Source: Mesoflavibacter zeaxanthinifaciens DSM 18436 (lineage in GTDB: Bacteria; Bacteroidota; Bacteroidia; Flavobacteriales; Flavobacteriaceae). Taken from it: 64,000 nt of DNA. This document shows, piece by piece, positions 9,680 to 17,820 of the stretch (position 1 is the first letter of the stretch; every line of letters starts with the position of its first letter). The stretch is taken from the NCBI RefSeq assembly GCF_000422365.1, contig NZ_AULQ01000005.1, positions 124,001 to 188,000 of the forward strand. The letters run 5' to 3'. Position numbers and translations under genes: made by a program. The notes beneath the pieces are model-generated. The model ran no database searches. It was not told where the DNA came from and was given only the letters and a program-made list of their open reading frames with translations.

Positions 9680-9701
9680 AAGCGTAAAAATACAATTTAA
9701 G

Positions 9702-9719
9702 ATACTACATTTGTAGTAT
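9702..9719. promoter_or_regulatory. Perfect palindrome at the dxs start
   Basis: ATACTACA TT TGTAGTAT is a perfect 8-bp inverted repeat around a TT centre, ending one base before the dxs ATG. It contains TACATTTG (9706-9713), a match to the -7 element TAnnTTTG, so transcription would start at or just next to the start codon. It may be an operator, or a hairpin in a very short leader. The -33 TTG is not evident. Confidence 0.45.
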
Positions 9720-9720
9720 A

Positions 9721-11499
9721 ATGAGCAAAATACTTCAACATATAAATTCGCCAGACGATTTAAAAACCTTAAATCAAGAACAGCTATTACTTTTAGCTAA
9801 AGAATTGCGTGAATTTATCATAAATATTGTTGCCACAAAAGAAGGCCATCTTGGCGCTAGCTTAGGCGTAATAGAACTTACTATTGCTTTGCATTATGTT
9901 TTTAACACACCAAAAGACCAATTAATTTGGGATGTTGGTCATCAAGCTTACGGACACAAAATTTTAACCGGAAGACGTGATATTTTTGAAACCAACAGAC
10001 AATTAAATGGTATTTCTGGATTTCCTAAGCGTAAAGAAAGTGATTATGATGCATTTGGTGTCGGGCATTCCTCTACGTCTATTTCGGCAGCATTAGGTAT
10101 GGCAATTGCTTCAAGAATAAAAGGCGATTTAAACACACAACATATTGCAGTAATTGGAGATGCTTCTATAGCTAGTGGTATGGCGTTTGAAGGTTTAAAT
10201 CATGCTGGTGTAAGTAAAGCTAATTTGCTAGTTATTTTAAACGATAACGCAATTGGAATTGATCCAAGTGTTGGCGCTTTAAAACAGTATTTAACCAACG
10301 TTAAAAAAGGCACACAAAAACAAGATAATATTTTTGAAGCTTTAAATTTTGACTATTCAGGACCAATTGACGGTCATGATTTACCAGCTTTAGTTAACGA
10401 ACTTGAGCGGTTAAAATCTGTTAAAGGACCAAAGTTTCTTCACGTTATTACCACCAAAGGAAAAGGTCTTAAACAAGCCGAAGCTGACCAAGTAAAATAC
10501 CACGCTCCAGGACAATTTGATGCAAAATCTGGCGAGCTTATTGCAAAAACTGAAACTAAACCTCAACCACCAAAATATCAAGATGTTTTTGGATATACTA
10601 TAGTAGAATTAGCTAAAACGAACAAAAAAATTGTTGGCATCACACCAGCTATGCCAACCGGAAGCTCTTTAAAATATATGATGGAAGCGTTTCCTGACCG
10701 AGCTTTTGATGTTGGTATTGCCGAGCAGCATGCAGTTACTTTGGCTGCAGGAATGGCTACACAAGGGTTAATTCCGTTTTGTAATATTTATTCGACATTT
10801 ATGCAACGCGCATATGATCAAGTTATACATGATGTTGCTACACAAAACTTACCTGTTATTTTTTGTTTGGATCGTGCAGGATTAGTGGGACAAGATGGCG
10901 CGACCCATCATGGTGTTTTTGATTTAGCCTATTTACGTTGTATCCCAAACTTGATCATTTTTGCACCAAGAAATGAGGTTGAATTACGTAACATGCTTTA
11001 CACTGCTCAATTAGGACTAAATCATCCAATTGCCATAAGATATCCAAGAGGTAGAGGAATTACAATAGATTGGAAACAACCATTTTCTAAAATTGAAATT
11101 GGTAAAGGCGAACAATTAAAAGAAGGTAAAGAAGTTGCTGTGTTATCTATTGGAACGATTTCAAAAAATGTTACTGAAGCACTTAACAGTATTGAAAACC
11201 CTGAAACTTTTTCTCATTACGATATGCGCTTTGTAAAACCATTAGATGAGGCTTTACTTCATTCAATATTAAAAAAACATCACACAATTATTACTATTGA
11301 AGACGGAACTGTTTCTGGTGGATTTGGCAGTGCTATTTTAGAGTTTGCTGCAAAGCACAACTATAAAAACAACTTTATAACAAAAGGAATTAAAGATGAA
11401 TTTATAGAACATGGCACAACTGAAGAACTACAAAAAATCAACGAAATTGATTCAGAAAGTTTAAAAATTTTATTTAAAAGCATAAAAAAAGCAGACTAG
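9721..11499 (+). CDS. dxs: 1-deoxy-D-xylulose-5-phosphate synthase
   Basis: 592 residues, slightly shorter than the roughly 620 of enterobacterial Dxs but usual for Bacteroidota. The thiamine-diphosphate motif begins near residue 146 (GDASIASG ... NDN), the pyrimidine-binding transketolase domain includes DVGIAEQHAVTLAAGMA near residue 329, and a transketolase C-domain follows. It condenses pyruvate and glyceraldehyde-3-phosphate, the first step of the MEP isoprenoid pathway. The gene stands alone; a perfect palindrome abuts its start codon, and its stop codon lies in the stem of the following terminator. Confidence 0.96.
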   Translation: MSKILQHINSPDDLKTLNQEQLLLLAKELREFIINIVATKEGHLGASLGVIELTIALHYVFNTPKDQLIWDVGHQAYGHKILTGRRDIFETNRQLNGISGFPKRKESDYDAFGVGHSSTSISAALGMAIASRIKGDLNTQHIAVIGDASIASGMAFEGLNHAGVSKANLLVILNDNAIGIDPSVGALKQYLTNVKKGTQKQDNIFEALNFDYSGPIDGHDLPALVNELERLKSVKGPKFLHVITTKGKGLKQAEADQVKYHAPGQFDAKSGELIAKTETKPQPPKYQDVFGYTIVELAKTNKKIVGITPAMPTGSSLKYMMEAFPDRAFDVGIAEQHAVTLAAGMATQGLIPFCNIYSTFMQRAYDQVIHDVATQNLPVIFCLDRAGLVGQDGATHHGVFDLAYLRCIPNLIIFAPRNEVELRNMLYTAQLGLNHPIAIRYPRGRGITIDWKQPFSKIEIGKGEQLKEGKEVAVLSIGTISKNVTEALNSIENPETFSHYDMRFVKPLDEALLHSILKKHHTIITIEDGTVSGGFGSAILEFAAKHNYKNNFITKGIKDEFIEHGTTEELQKINEIDSESLKILFKSIKKAD

Positions 11500-11515
11500 T
11501 TAGTCTGCTTTTGTT
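11484..11515. terminator. Bidirectional terminator between dxs and the FnIII lipoprotein gene
   Basis: GCAGACTA/TAGTCTGC (11491-11498 and 11501-11508) flanked by A7 and TTTTGTTTT. The stem includes the dxs stop codon. The A-run on the left gives a U-run for the converging minus-strand gene. Confidence 0.88.
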
Positions 11516-11531
11516 TTAAGCTAAGGGACAA

Positions 11532-12257
11532 TTAGTTTGTTGTAAATGTCCAAACAGCACCTATAGTTTTGGTACCAGAATTGTCTTTTGTATCGATTTG
11601 CCAGTAATATGTTGTTGCTGGATCTGTGCTTACATCAAAGTTTTCTGCTGTTAAGTCTGTGCTAACTGCTGTAGTTGGAGGATTAGACGTACCAAAATAC
11701 ACATCATAAGTTAATGTGTCGTTTATATCTACATCTGCTCCGGACCAATTTAAAGAAGTTGTTCCAGACACAACTGCATCTTCTTCATTAGGACTTACTA
11801 AATCCGCTAAGAACGGTGCATAGTTAGAAACACCTTCTCCTTCTGTATAAAATGCAAAAACCTGAGATGGACTAGCTGAATCTTCTGCATCTTTTGCTGT
11901 TACTGTCCAGTAATAAGCTGTACCAGGCTGTAAAGTTAATGTTCTTGTAGTTGTTGTAGATGTAACTTGTTCAACTAAATTAGTCATATTATTATCTAAC
12001 GCTACTCTCAATTCGTAACTTACTGTATCACCATCAGGATCTGTAGCTGCTGCCCATTCAAAATTAACAGTACTATCTATACATAATAAATCTGATGTTG
12101 GATAGATTAATTGACTAACTGCACTTGGCGCTGTATTTGGTGTATCTGGAGTAGGAGCTACTCCTCCATCACCACCATCTCCATCACTTCCTCCACAAGA
12201 AGTAATTACAACACTAAAAAATAATACAGTTATTATGTTATATAATTTCTTTTTCAT
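11532..12257 (-). CDS. Surface lipoprotein with two fibronectin type III-like domains
   Basis: 241 residues. The signal peptide ends in the lipobox VVITSCGG, followed by a Gly/Asp-rich linker (SDGDGGDGG), which in Bacteroidota can favour export of lipoproteins to the cell surface. Two FnIII-like beta sandwiches follow (about 45-140 and 150-241); both carry the typical strand containing AYYWTVTAKD or TYYWQIDTKD. No catalytic motif is seen. It lies 4 nt after the giant T9SS protein gene and is probably its operon partner, perhaps an adhesion or binding accessory; that role is inferred. Confidence 0.8.
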   Translation of the reverse strand: MKKKLYNIITVLFFSVVITSCGGSDGDGGDGGVAPTPDTPNTAPSAVSQLIYPTSDLLCIDSTVNFEWAAATDPDGDTVSYELRVALDNNMTNLVEQVTSTTTTRTLTLQPGTAYYWTVTAKDAEDSASPSQVFAFYTEGEGVSNYAPFLADLVSPNEEDAVVSGTTSLNWSGADVDINDTLTYDVYFGTSNPPTTAVSTDLTAENFDVSTDPATTYYWQIDTKDNSGTKTIGAVWTFTTN

Positions 12258-12261
12258 CTTA

Positions 12262-15200
12262 TTATTTTTTTATGATTTTTATAGTTTTTGGTGCTTTTTC
12301 TGACTGAATATTTACAAAATAAACTCCGCTTCTTAGTGATTGGAAAGGAATATAAATTTCTTTATTATTCGCAACATCAAAAGAGTTACTATAAACTACT
12401 CTTCCATTTATATCATAAACATTTACAGGAAGAGCGTTTACATCTAAACCATTTGGCAGTATAACTTTTAAATTATCTACCACTGGGTTTGGTGTAGCCT
12501 TAAATTCTATAATGTTAATCTGTTTAGTAAAAGTACCTTCGCAAGCTTGAGCTGTCTTAATTTCTAACAATCCAGACTTTAGATTTTCTAATATTATATT
12601 GTCTTGACTAGTTATTAAAATAACTTCACCATTTAAAGTCACTGTGTAAGGCGCTGTACCTCTGTACATGTTAACCTCAATATCTTCTCCATTATTTTGT
12701 TCTATAAGCTCTAGTTCTATTGTTTCTGCAGCTTCAACACTTACTTCTGAACATTGAACATGGTCATATTCGTTTACAGACACACATACAGTATATGGTC
12801 CACCTACAGATAAGTTTTCTATAGTTAAGTTGTTTGTTGTTAACTGTTCTGAAATATTTGTTCCTGGACCATTAACGGTAACCGTATAAGTTACATATGT
12901 TTCATTTACATTAATATTTATCTTACCGTTATCTTGTCCTTCGCATGTTTCTGAAACTACTTCTATTGAAATGTTATCTTGAGCTGCATAACTAGTATCA
13001 CAAATATCTCCTATCCCGTTATTGTTAACGTCTTCTTGATTTGGATTAGGTGTATCAACACAATTATCTATAGAATCTACGACACCATCTCCATCTGAAT
13101 CCTGACAAACATCTCCTACTCCATCATTATTACTATCTAATTGGTCTGGATTAGCTATTGTTGGACAATTATCATTTATATCTAATATTCCGTCTTGATC
13201 TGTATCTTGACAAACATCTCCAATTCCGTTGTTATCAACATCAGATTGATCTGCGTTTGCAACACTTGGGCAGTTATCTACACCATTAACAACACCATCA
13301 TTGTCATCATCTCCATTTGGATCAAAAGAGAACTGTCCTGAAAATATACCTCTACCATAAGTAGCTGCAAAAACCATATTATCGTCTCTTAAATCTAAAT
13401 CTAAAACTTTAACATTTGACATTCCGTTAAATGCAGGATTCCAAGTTGGATTAGCATCAGAAAAGTTGGTTGTATACCAAACACCTAACTCTGTACCTAT
13501 AATTACCTCTTCATTATTTAAAGGATTTCTTAATATTGACTTTACTGGTAAATCTGGAAGATTACCTTCTTTAGTCTGCCAGTTAGCCCCTCCGTCATTT
13601 GTGTACCAGATATTTTCTACTCCGTAGTTATGAATGGTAACAAAAATTTCGTCTTCATTGCTACCTAACTCTATGTCAGACACACTTCCTACTATAAAAT
13701 TATTAAGTTCTAACTCTGTCCAAGTATGATTACTACCATCTGCATTTTCTACTTTAAAAATATCTCCTAAAACTGTTCCTACAAATAAGGTTGAAGATGT
13801 TGTTGTAAAAGGAGACACTGTTAATGCTGTTGGTGTACTATCAAATTCAGAATTTGTTAAATCTGAAGACGTTAAAGTTGAGCTAGATTTTATGCCTGAG
13901 TATCTTCTTATTACAGTACTAAGGTTGTTAGAATAATTTGAATATAAAATATCCAGATTAGAGTCTAATGCTTGTGGGTTAATAAAAGCTCCGTTAGAAG
14001 CATTTTCATTATTAATTGTTACGTTAGTATTAGTTTCTAAATTAAATAAATTAATACCTGAGTTGTACACGTAGTTTCTAATAAAATACTTATCGTCTCC
14101 TTGATCAAAAAATGTATAAGCACCATCACCTCCATATGCTTCTACAGAACTATCCGCTCCATTTGAATTTGCATTTTGAAACAATTGCGTACCATTATCT
14201 TGTAAACCTCCTGCAAAATAATCTCCATTAAAAGCTGTTGTTGGAGCTACACCGACAGTGTAAAATTGACTTGTATTAAAATCTTTATCTCTTGGACTTA
14301 AGACTACACCTGCATTTGATGAATAGTAAATTCCACCATCATTTCCTACTAACATGACACTGGAACTATTGTTTCCAAAAACTAAGGCATGTTGATCTGC
14401 ATGAACTTCTTGATAGCCAAAACCACCATACCAATGAGATAATTGAGACCAAGAAGTACCACTATTAAACGACTTAAATAAATCTATACCTCCAGCATAT
14501 ACTATATCGTCATTTGCTGGATCTACCTCTAAAAGTAAGTCATAAAAAGCTTGACCTCTAGTAAAATCATTTGCTGATATACCAGTATCTGCATCATTTG
14601 GTAAAGTCATATTTGTAGTTGTAGAAAAACCATCTTCTGTTTTAATCATTATAACAGGAGTAGTTGTTCCTTCTGCTAAGACATAGATTTTATTAGGGTC
14701 TGATGAAGATACTGCTATTTGAGTTCTATCTGCATCTGCTACGACTTCTTCTACACTAAAAGAGTTTCCGTCTGTTGAAGATAAGATTGTTCCTCCTCCT
14801 TCACCAAAAACATAACTATTAATTGTAGAAACCCAAATTTTATTATCAGCTCCAATTTCTATATCATTTGGACAATACTGAACGCCTCCTGCAAGTGATT
14901 GTAACGAAACTAGTGACCACGAGTTTCCATTATCTGTTGATTTGTATAGTCCAAATTCTGGACCACCTAAATACGTAGTAGCGTTAGCAGATCCGTAAAA
15001 ACCATCTCCTGCAGCTACATAAACTTCAGAAACACCATTGTTATCTCTTATTTTAATATCATTAATGTGTTGAATACCTGGGACTAAATTTCCTGTAAAC
15101 GAACTAGACACAGGATTTAAAGAACCTGTCATTGTACTACCTGCAAGAATTGAAGCTTCTAGTATATCTCCATCTGCTTTAGAAATCATTACTGATGGTA

Positions 15201-16233
15201 TTGTAATTGTATTATCATCTCCTCCCATAGGGATAGGTTGACCTACTACATTATTCATCATAATAACTCCTACTGCTCCTGCATTTTGAGCATTTTTTAC
15301 TTTTTGAGTAAAGTTACAGTTACCTCTTCTTATTAAAGCTATATTGCCCGATATTTGAGCACCATTAACTAATGCGCTACATCCTTCTGTTGGTAATCCT
15401 GTTCCATCATCTACTAAAACTATATTTGCCGATATTACAGATGTAATTTCTGGTCCAAAAGCAGTTGTTGGGTATGACAAATAGTCTCCTGCTACATCTG
15501 AAGGTGAATTAACAGAAATATTAGATGCAGATTGAAATGATGTATCACCTGTAATACCTCCAAAAACATTTGTCCATGTTGCTCCTGCATCATCAGATTT
15601 CCAAACACCACTTCCGTTAACATCTCCTCCTACATAAGATTCTCCTGTTCCTAAGTAAAAGACATTACTATTGTTTGGATCGTATGTTATACAAGATACA
15701 GCTAAGTTTTCTGGCACATTAACTCTTTGCCACGATGATTCTGGATTTGATATGTTTGTGTTTTTCCATAAACCGCCACTAACTCCTCCTGCAAAAACAG
15801 TTTCATTTGATGCATCGTTTGGATCAAACATTATAGCTCTTGTTCTTCCTCCTACATTGTTTGGTCCTCTTTCTACCCATCCATTATTCATAGCATCACC
15901 CGGTACTCTTCCTGCAGCTAATGTATTTAGTCTAGCAGCATTTATGCTATCTCTTAATGGTTGTAATTTTTCTGGTGTTGGTCGTCCTAATAGAGGATTC
16001 ATTGTAAGTTCCCATTCTTGCTCGTAGAATTTATTTGGTGTTAAACCTTGAGCCTTTCTTTCTGACTTACTTAGCTTTAAAGTGTTTTTAAATGGGCTTT
16101 TTTCTAAGTTTTCTGAATGGATATTTCTAACTTGATTGTTTTGTTTTAAAGCAGAATTATCTTCAGAGAAATTTTGATATAATGCAAATATCCCTAAGGC
16201 TAATAATAAAATTATTAGTAATTTCTTTTTCAT
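12262..16233 (-). CDS. Giant T9SS-secreted protein with BNR/sortilin-like repeats, PA domain and thrombospondin type 3 repeats
   Basis: 1323 residues. After a signal peptide come beta-propeller repeats of the BNR/VPS10 type (motifs such as VWKSDDAGATW, LYKSTDNGNSW and WYTNDGGANW), interrupted at about 283-345 by a protease-associated (PA) domain (ALIRRGNCNFTQKV). Calcium-binding thrombospondin type 3 repeats occupy about 974-1078 (DxDxDGxxDxxDNC pattern). The C-terminal 75 residues are a T9SS type A sorting domain (NGRVVYSN ... GVYFVNIQ). Such proteins are displayed on or released from the cell surface. No protease active site is visible, so it is probably a binding protein or a polymer-handling propeller. 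Confidence 0.85.
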   Translation of the reverse strand: MKKKLLIILLLALGIFALYQNFSEDNSALKQNNQVRNIHSENLEKSPFKNTLKLSKSERKAQGLTPNKFYEQEWELTMNPLLGRPTPEKLQPLRDSINAARLNTLAAGRVPGDAMNNGWVERGPNNVGGRTRAIMFDPNDASNETVFAGGVSGGLWKNTNISNPESSWQRVNVPENLAVSCITYDPNNSNVFYLGTGESYVGGDVNGSGVWKSDDAGATWTNVFGGITGDTSFQSASNISVNSPSDVAGDYLSYPTTAFGPEITSVISANIVLVDDGTGLPTEGCSALVNGAQISGNIALIRRGNCNFTQKVKNAQNAGAVGVIMMNNVVGQPIPMGGDDNTITIPSVMISKADGDILEASILAGSTMTGSLNPVSSSFTGNLVPGIQHINDIKIRDNNGVSEVYVAAGDGFYGSANATTYLGGPEFGLYKSTDNGNSWSLVSLQSLAGGVQYCPNDIEIGADNKIWVSTINSYVFGEGGGTILSSTDGNSFSVEEVVADADRTQIAVSSSDPNKIYVLAEGTTTPVIMIKTEDGFSTTTNMTLPNDADTGISANDFTRGQAFYDLLLEVDPANDDIVYAGGIDLFKSFNSGTSWSQLSHWYGGFGYQEVHADQHALVFGNNSSSVMLVGNDGGIYYSSNAGVVLSPRDKDFNTSQFYTVGVAPTTAFNGDYFAGGLQDNGTQLFQNANSNGADSSVEAYGGDGAYTFFDQGDDKYFIRNYVYNSGINLFNLETNTNVTINNENASNGAFINPQALDSNLDILYSNYSNNLSTVIRRYSGIKSSSTLTSSDLTNSEFDSTPTALTVSPFTTTSSTLFVGTVLGDIFKVENADGSNHTWTELELNNFIVGSVSDIELGSNEDEIFVTIHNYGVENIWYTNDGGANWQTKEGNLPDLPVKSILRNPLNNEEVIIGTELGVWYTTNFSDANPTWNPAFNGMSNVKVLDLDLRDDNMVFAATYGRGIFSGQFSFDPNGDDDNDGVVNGVDNCPSVANADQSDVDNNGIGDVCQDTDQDGILDINDNCPTIANPDQLDSNNDGVGDVCQDSDGDGVVDSIDNCVDTPNPNQEDVNNNGIGDICDTSYAAQDNISIEVVSETCEGQDNGKININVNETYVTYTVTVNGPGTNISEQLTTNNLTIENLSVGGPYTVCVSVNEYDHVQCSEVSVEAAETIELELIEQNNGEDIEVNMYRGTAPYTVTLNGEVILITSQDNIILENLKSGLLEIKTAQACEGTFTKQINIIEFKATPNPVVDNLKVILPNGLDVNALPVNVYDINGRVVYSNSFDVANNKEIYIPFQSLRSGVYFVNIQSEKAPKTIKIIKK

Positions 16234-16277
16234 AATAATAAATAATTAATCTTTTTGCTAAAATAATATAAAATATT

Positions 16278-17618
16278 CTATAATGTAAATCCTTTTATCT
16301 TTTTATATTGAAGAATGGCTTGACTATCAGATAATGAAGCTACATAATGACAAATATTTAAAAGTCTTTGATATATACTTCCTTCTTTACTAAGTGTTTC
16401 TGGCAAACTCTTTAAAATTAATTTATCATAATTAGATGTTGGTCCTTCTTCAAAATTATTCTGAATAGATTTAGTGTAAGTTGTTAGAAGCGTATTTATT
16501 ATTTGATAGCCTGCTATTTCTTTTTCTAACACTTCTTTTGATTGATAAATTTTCTCAACACTCAGCTTTATAATGTCATTAATTTGAGCTTCATATTTAC
16601 TCTTATCTAATAAACTGATATTGAAATCTCCTCTTAAAATATCTTCTTCATTAGTCATAAATATTTGCACAGCTTCGTTTATAAGACTATTAATAGCTAA
16701 AGCTCTTAAGTAACTTACCCTATCTTGGGTATTAGTTAACAAAGCATACTTTTTAGTATTTATAGAGTCTCTAACTAGATTAATTAAATACTCTAAAGCA
16801 AACTCTTCTTCGATTAAACCTAGATTTATACCGTCTTCAAAATCTATGATTGTATAACAAATATCATCTGCTGCTTCTACCAAAAATGCTAAGGGATGTC
16901 TATTGTATCTTAAATGGTCGTCAGATTTTTTTATTAAACCTAATTCTTCAGCTACATCAACAAACGCTTCTTTTTCACTTTGAAAAAAACCATACTTTTT
17001 ATCTGATATCTGATTAGTTGGCTTTTTAGGTAATGATTCTTTAGGGTATTTTGTAAAAGCACCTAAAGTAGCGTAACTAAGTCTTAATCCTCCTTCTCTG
17101 CCAGACCTACTTTGTGTCGCGATTTTAAAACCGTTAGCATTGCCTTCAAAATCACATAAATCTTGGTATTCTTTATCAGATAGTTTTGATTGATATTTTT
17201 TTCCTTCACCATTTATAAAAAACTCTCCTATAGCTTTTTCTCCGCTATGTCCAAATGGCGGATTACCTATATCATGAGCCAAAGCAGCAGCAGCTACAAT
17301 TGCTCCAAAATCATTTGCTTGATATCCTAAAGTGGTTTGTAAATGTGGATGTTTTTCTAAAATCTTTTGACCAACCTTTCTTCCTAAAGAGCGTCCTACA
17401 ACACTTACTTCTAAACTATGTGTTAAACGTGTGTGTATAAAATCTGTCTGAGACAATGGGATAACTTGAGTTTTATCTTGCAGACTTCTAAATTCTGAAG
17501 AAAATATAACCCTATCATAATCCACTTCAAAACCTAAGCGAGTTTCATCTTGTTCTTTTCTTAGTCGTTTATTAGTATCACCAAAGCGCTTTAAGGATAG
17601 TAATTGTTCCCAATTCAT
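16278..17618 (-). CDS. dgt: Deoxyguanosinetriphosphate triphosphohydrolase (dGTPase)
   Basis: 446 residues from the ATG at 17618 (MNWEQLLS). An upstream in-frame start at 17708 would add 30 residues without family resemblance, so I reject it. HD-domain motifs are clear: RLTHSLEV (first His) and ALAHDIGNPPFGHSGE (HD pair), plus the N-terminal RSLQDKTQV typical of dGTPases. It hydrolyses dGTP to deoxyguanosine and triphosphate and helps set dNTP pools. It is followed 44 nt later by the T9SS protein gene in the same direction, with no functional link. Confidence 0.92.
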   Translation of the reverse strand: MNWEQLLSLKRFGDTNKRLRKEQDETRLGFEVDYDRVIFSSEFRSLQDKTQVIPLSQTDFIHTRLTHSLEVSVVGRSLGRKVGQKILEKHPHLQTTLGYQANDFGAIVAAAALAHDIGNPPFGHSGEKAIGEFFINGEGKKYQSKLSDKEYQDLCDFEGNANGFKIATQSRSGREGGLRLSYATLGAFTKYPKESLPKKPTNQISDKKYGFFQSEKEAFVDVAEELGLIKKSDDHLRYNRHPLAFLVEAADDICYTIIDFEDGINLGLIEEEFALEYLINLVRDSINTKKYALLTNTQDRVSYLRALAINSLINEAVQIFMTNEEDILRGDFNISLLDKSKYEAQINDIIKLSVEKIYQSKEVLEKEIAGYQIINTLLTTYTKSIQNNFEEGPTSNYDKLILKSLPETLSKEGSIYQRLLNICHYVASLSDSQAILQYKKIKGFTL

Positions 17619-17720
17619 TATATAAGTTTTTAAGCTGCAATATAAGTATTTGACATGTAAAATGTTCTCCTTTTCAATGTTAACTAAACGTTTTCTAGTA
17701 ATAAACAAACAACATATCTC

Positions 17721-17798
17721 ATAACGTTAAGCTAACTTTTTAGTGATTAACTATTAATACCTAGTTAACTTAGACTTTACAGTTTGCCAGTTTCTTTG
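17721..17798 (+). promoter_or_regulatory. PHO-box-like array and promoter of the TonB receptor gene
   Basis: Six 11-bp units run in register: ATAACGTTAAG, CTAACTTTTTA, GTGATTAACTA, TTAATACCTAG, TTAACTTAGAC and TTTACAGTTTG (17721-17786). The first pair has the 7-bp repeat, 4-bp spacer, 7-bp repeat layout of PhoB sites and resembles the two boxes upstream of the Pit gene. A -7-like TTTCTTTG follows at 17791-17798 (alternatively TACAGTTTG at 17778). Control by a PhoB-type regulator is inferred. Confidence 0.5.
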
Positions 17799-17820
17799 CA
17801 CCAAGAATTTAAACAACGCA

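Noticed and set aside
13000-13320. Tandem similar DNA segments resembling a CRISPR array
   Set aside because: They encode calcium-binding thrombospondin type 3 repeats in frame; there are no identical repeats with unique spacers.
15671-16027. 118-codon plus-strand frame inside the giant T9SS gene
   Set aside because: Antisense shadow of a clearly coding, domain-rich frame.
17619-17708. 30-residue N-terminal extension of the dGTPase
   Set aside because: No family resemblance in the extension, and the internal ATG at 17618 gives a normal dGTPase N-terminus.
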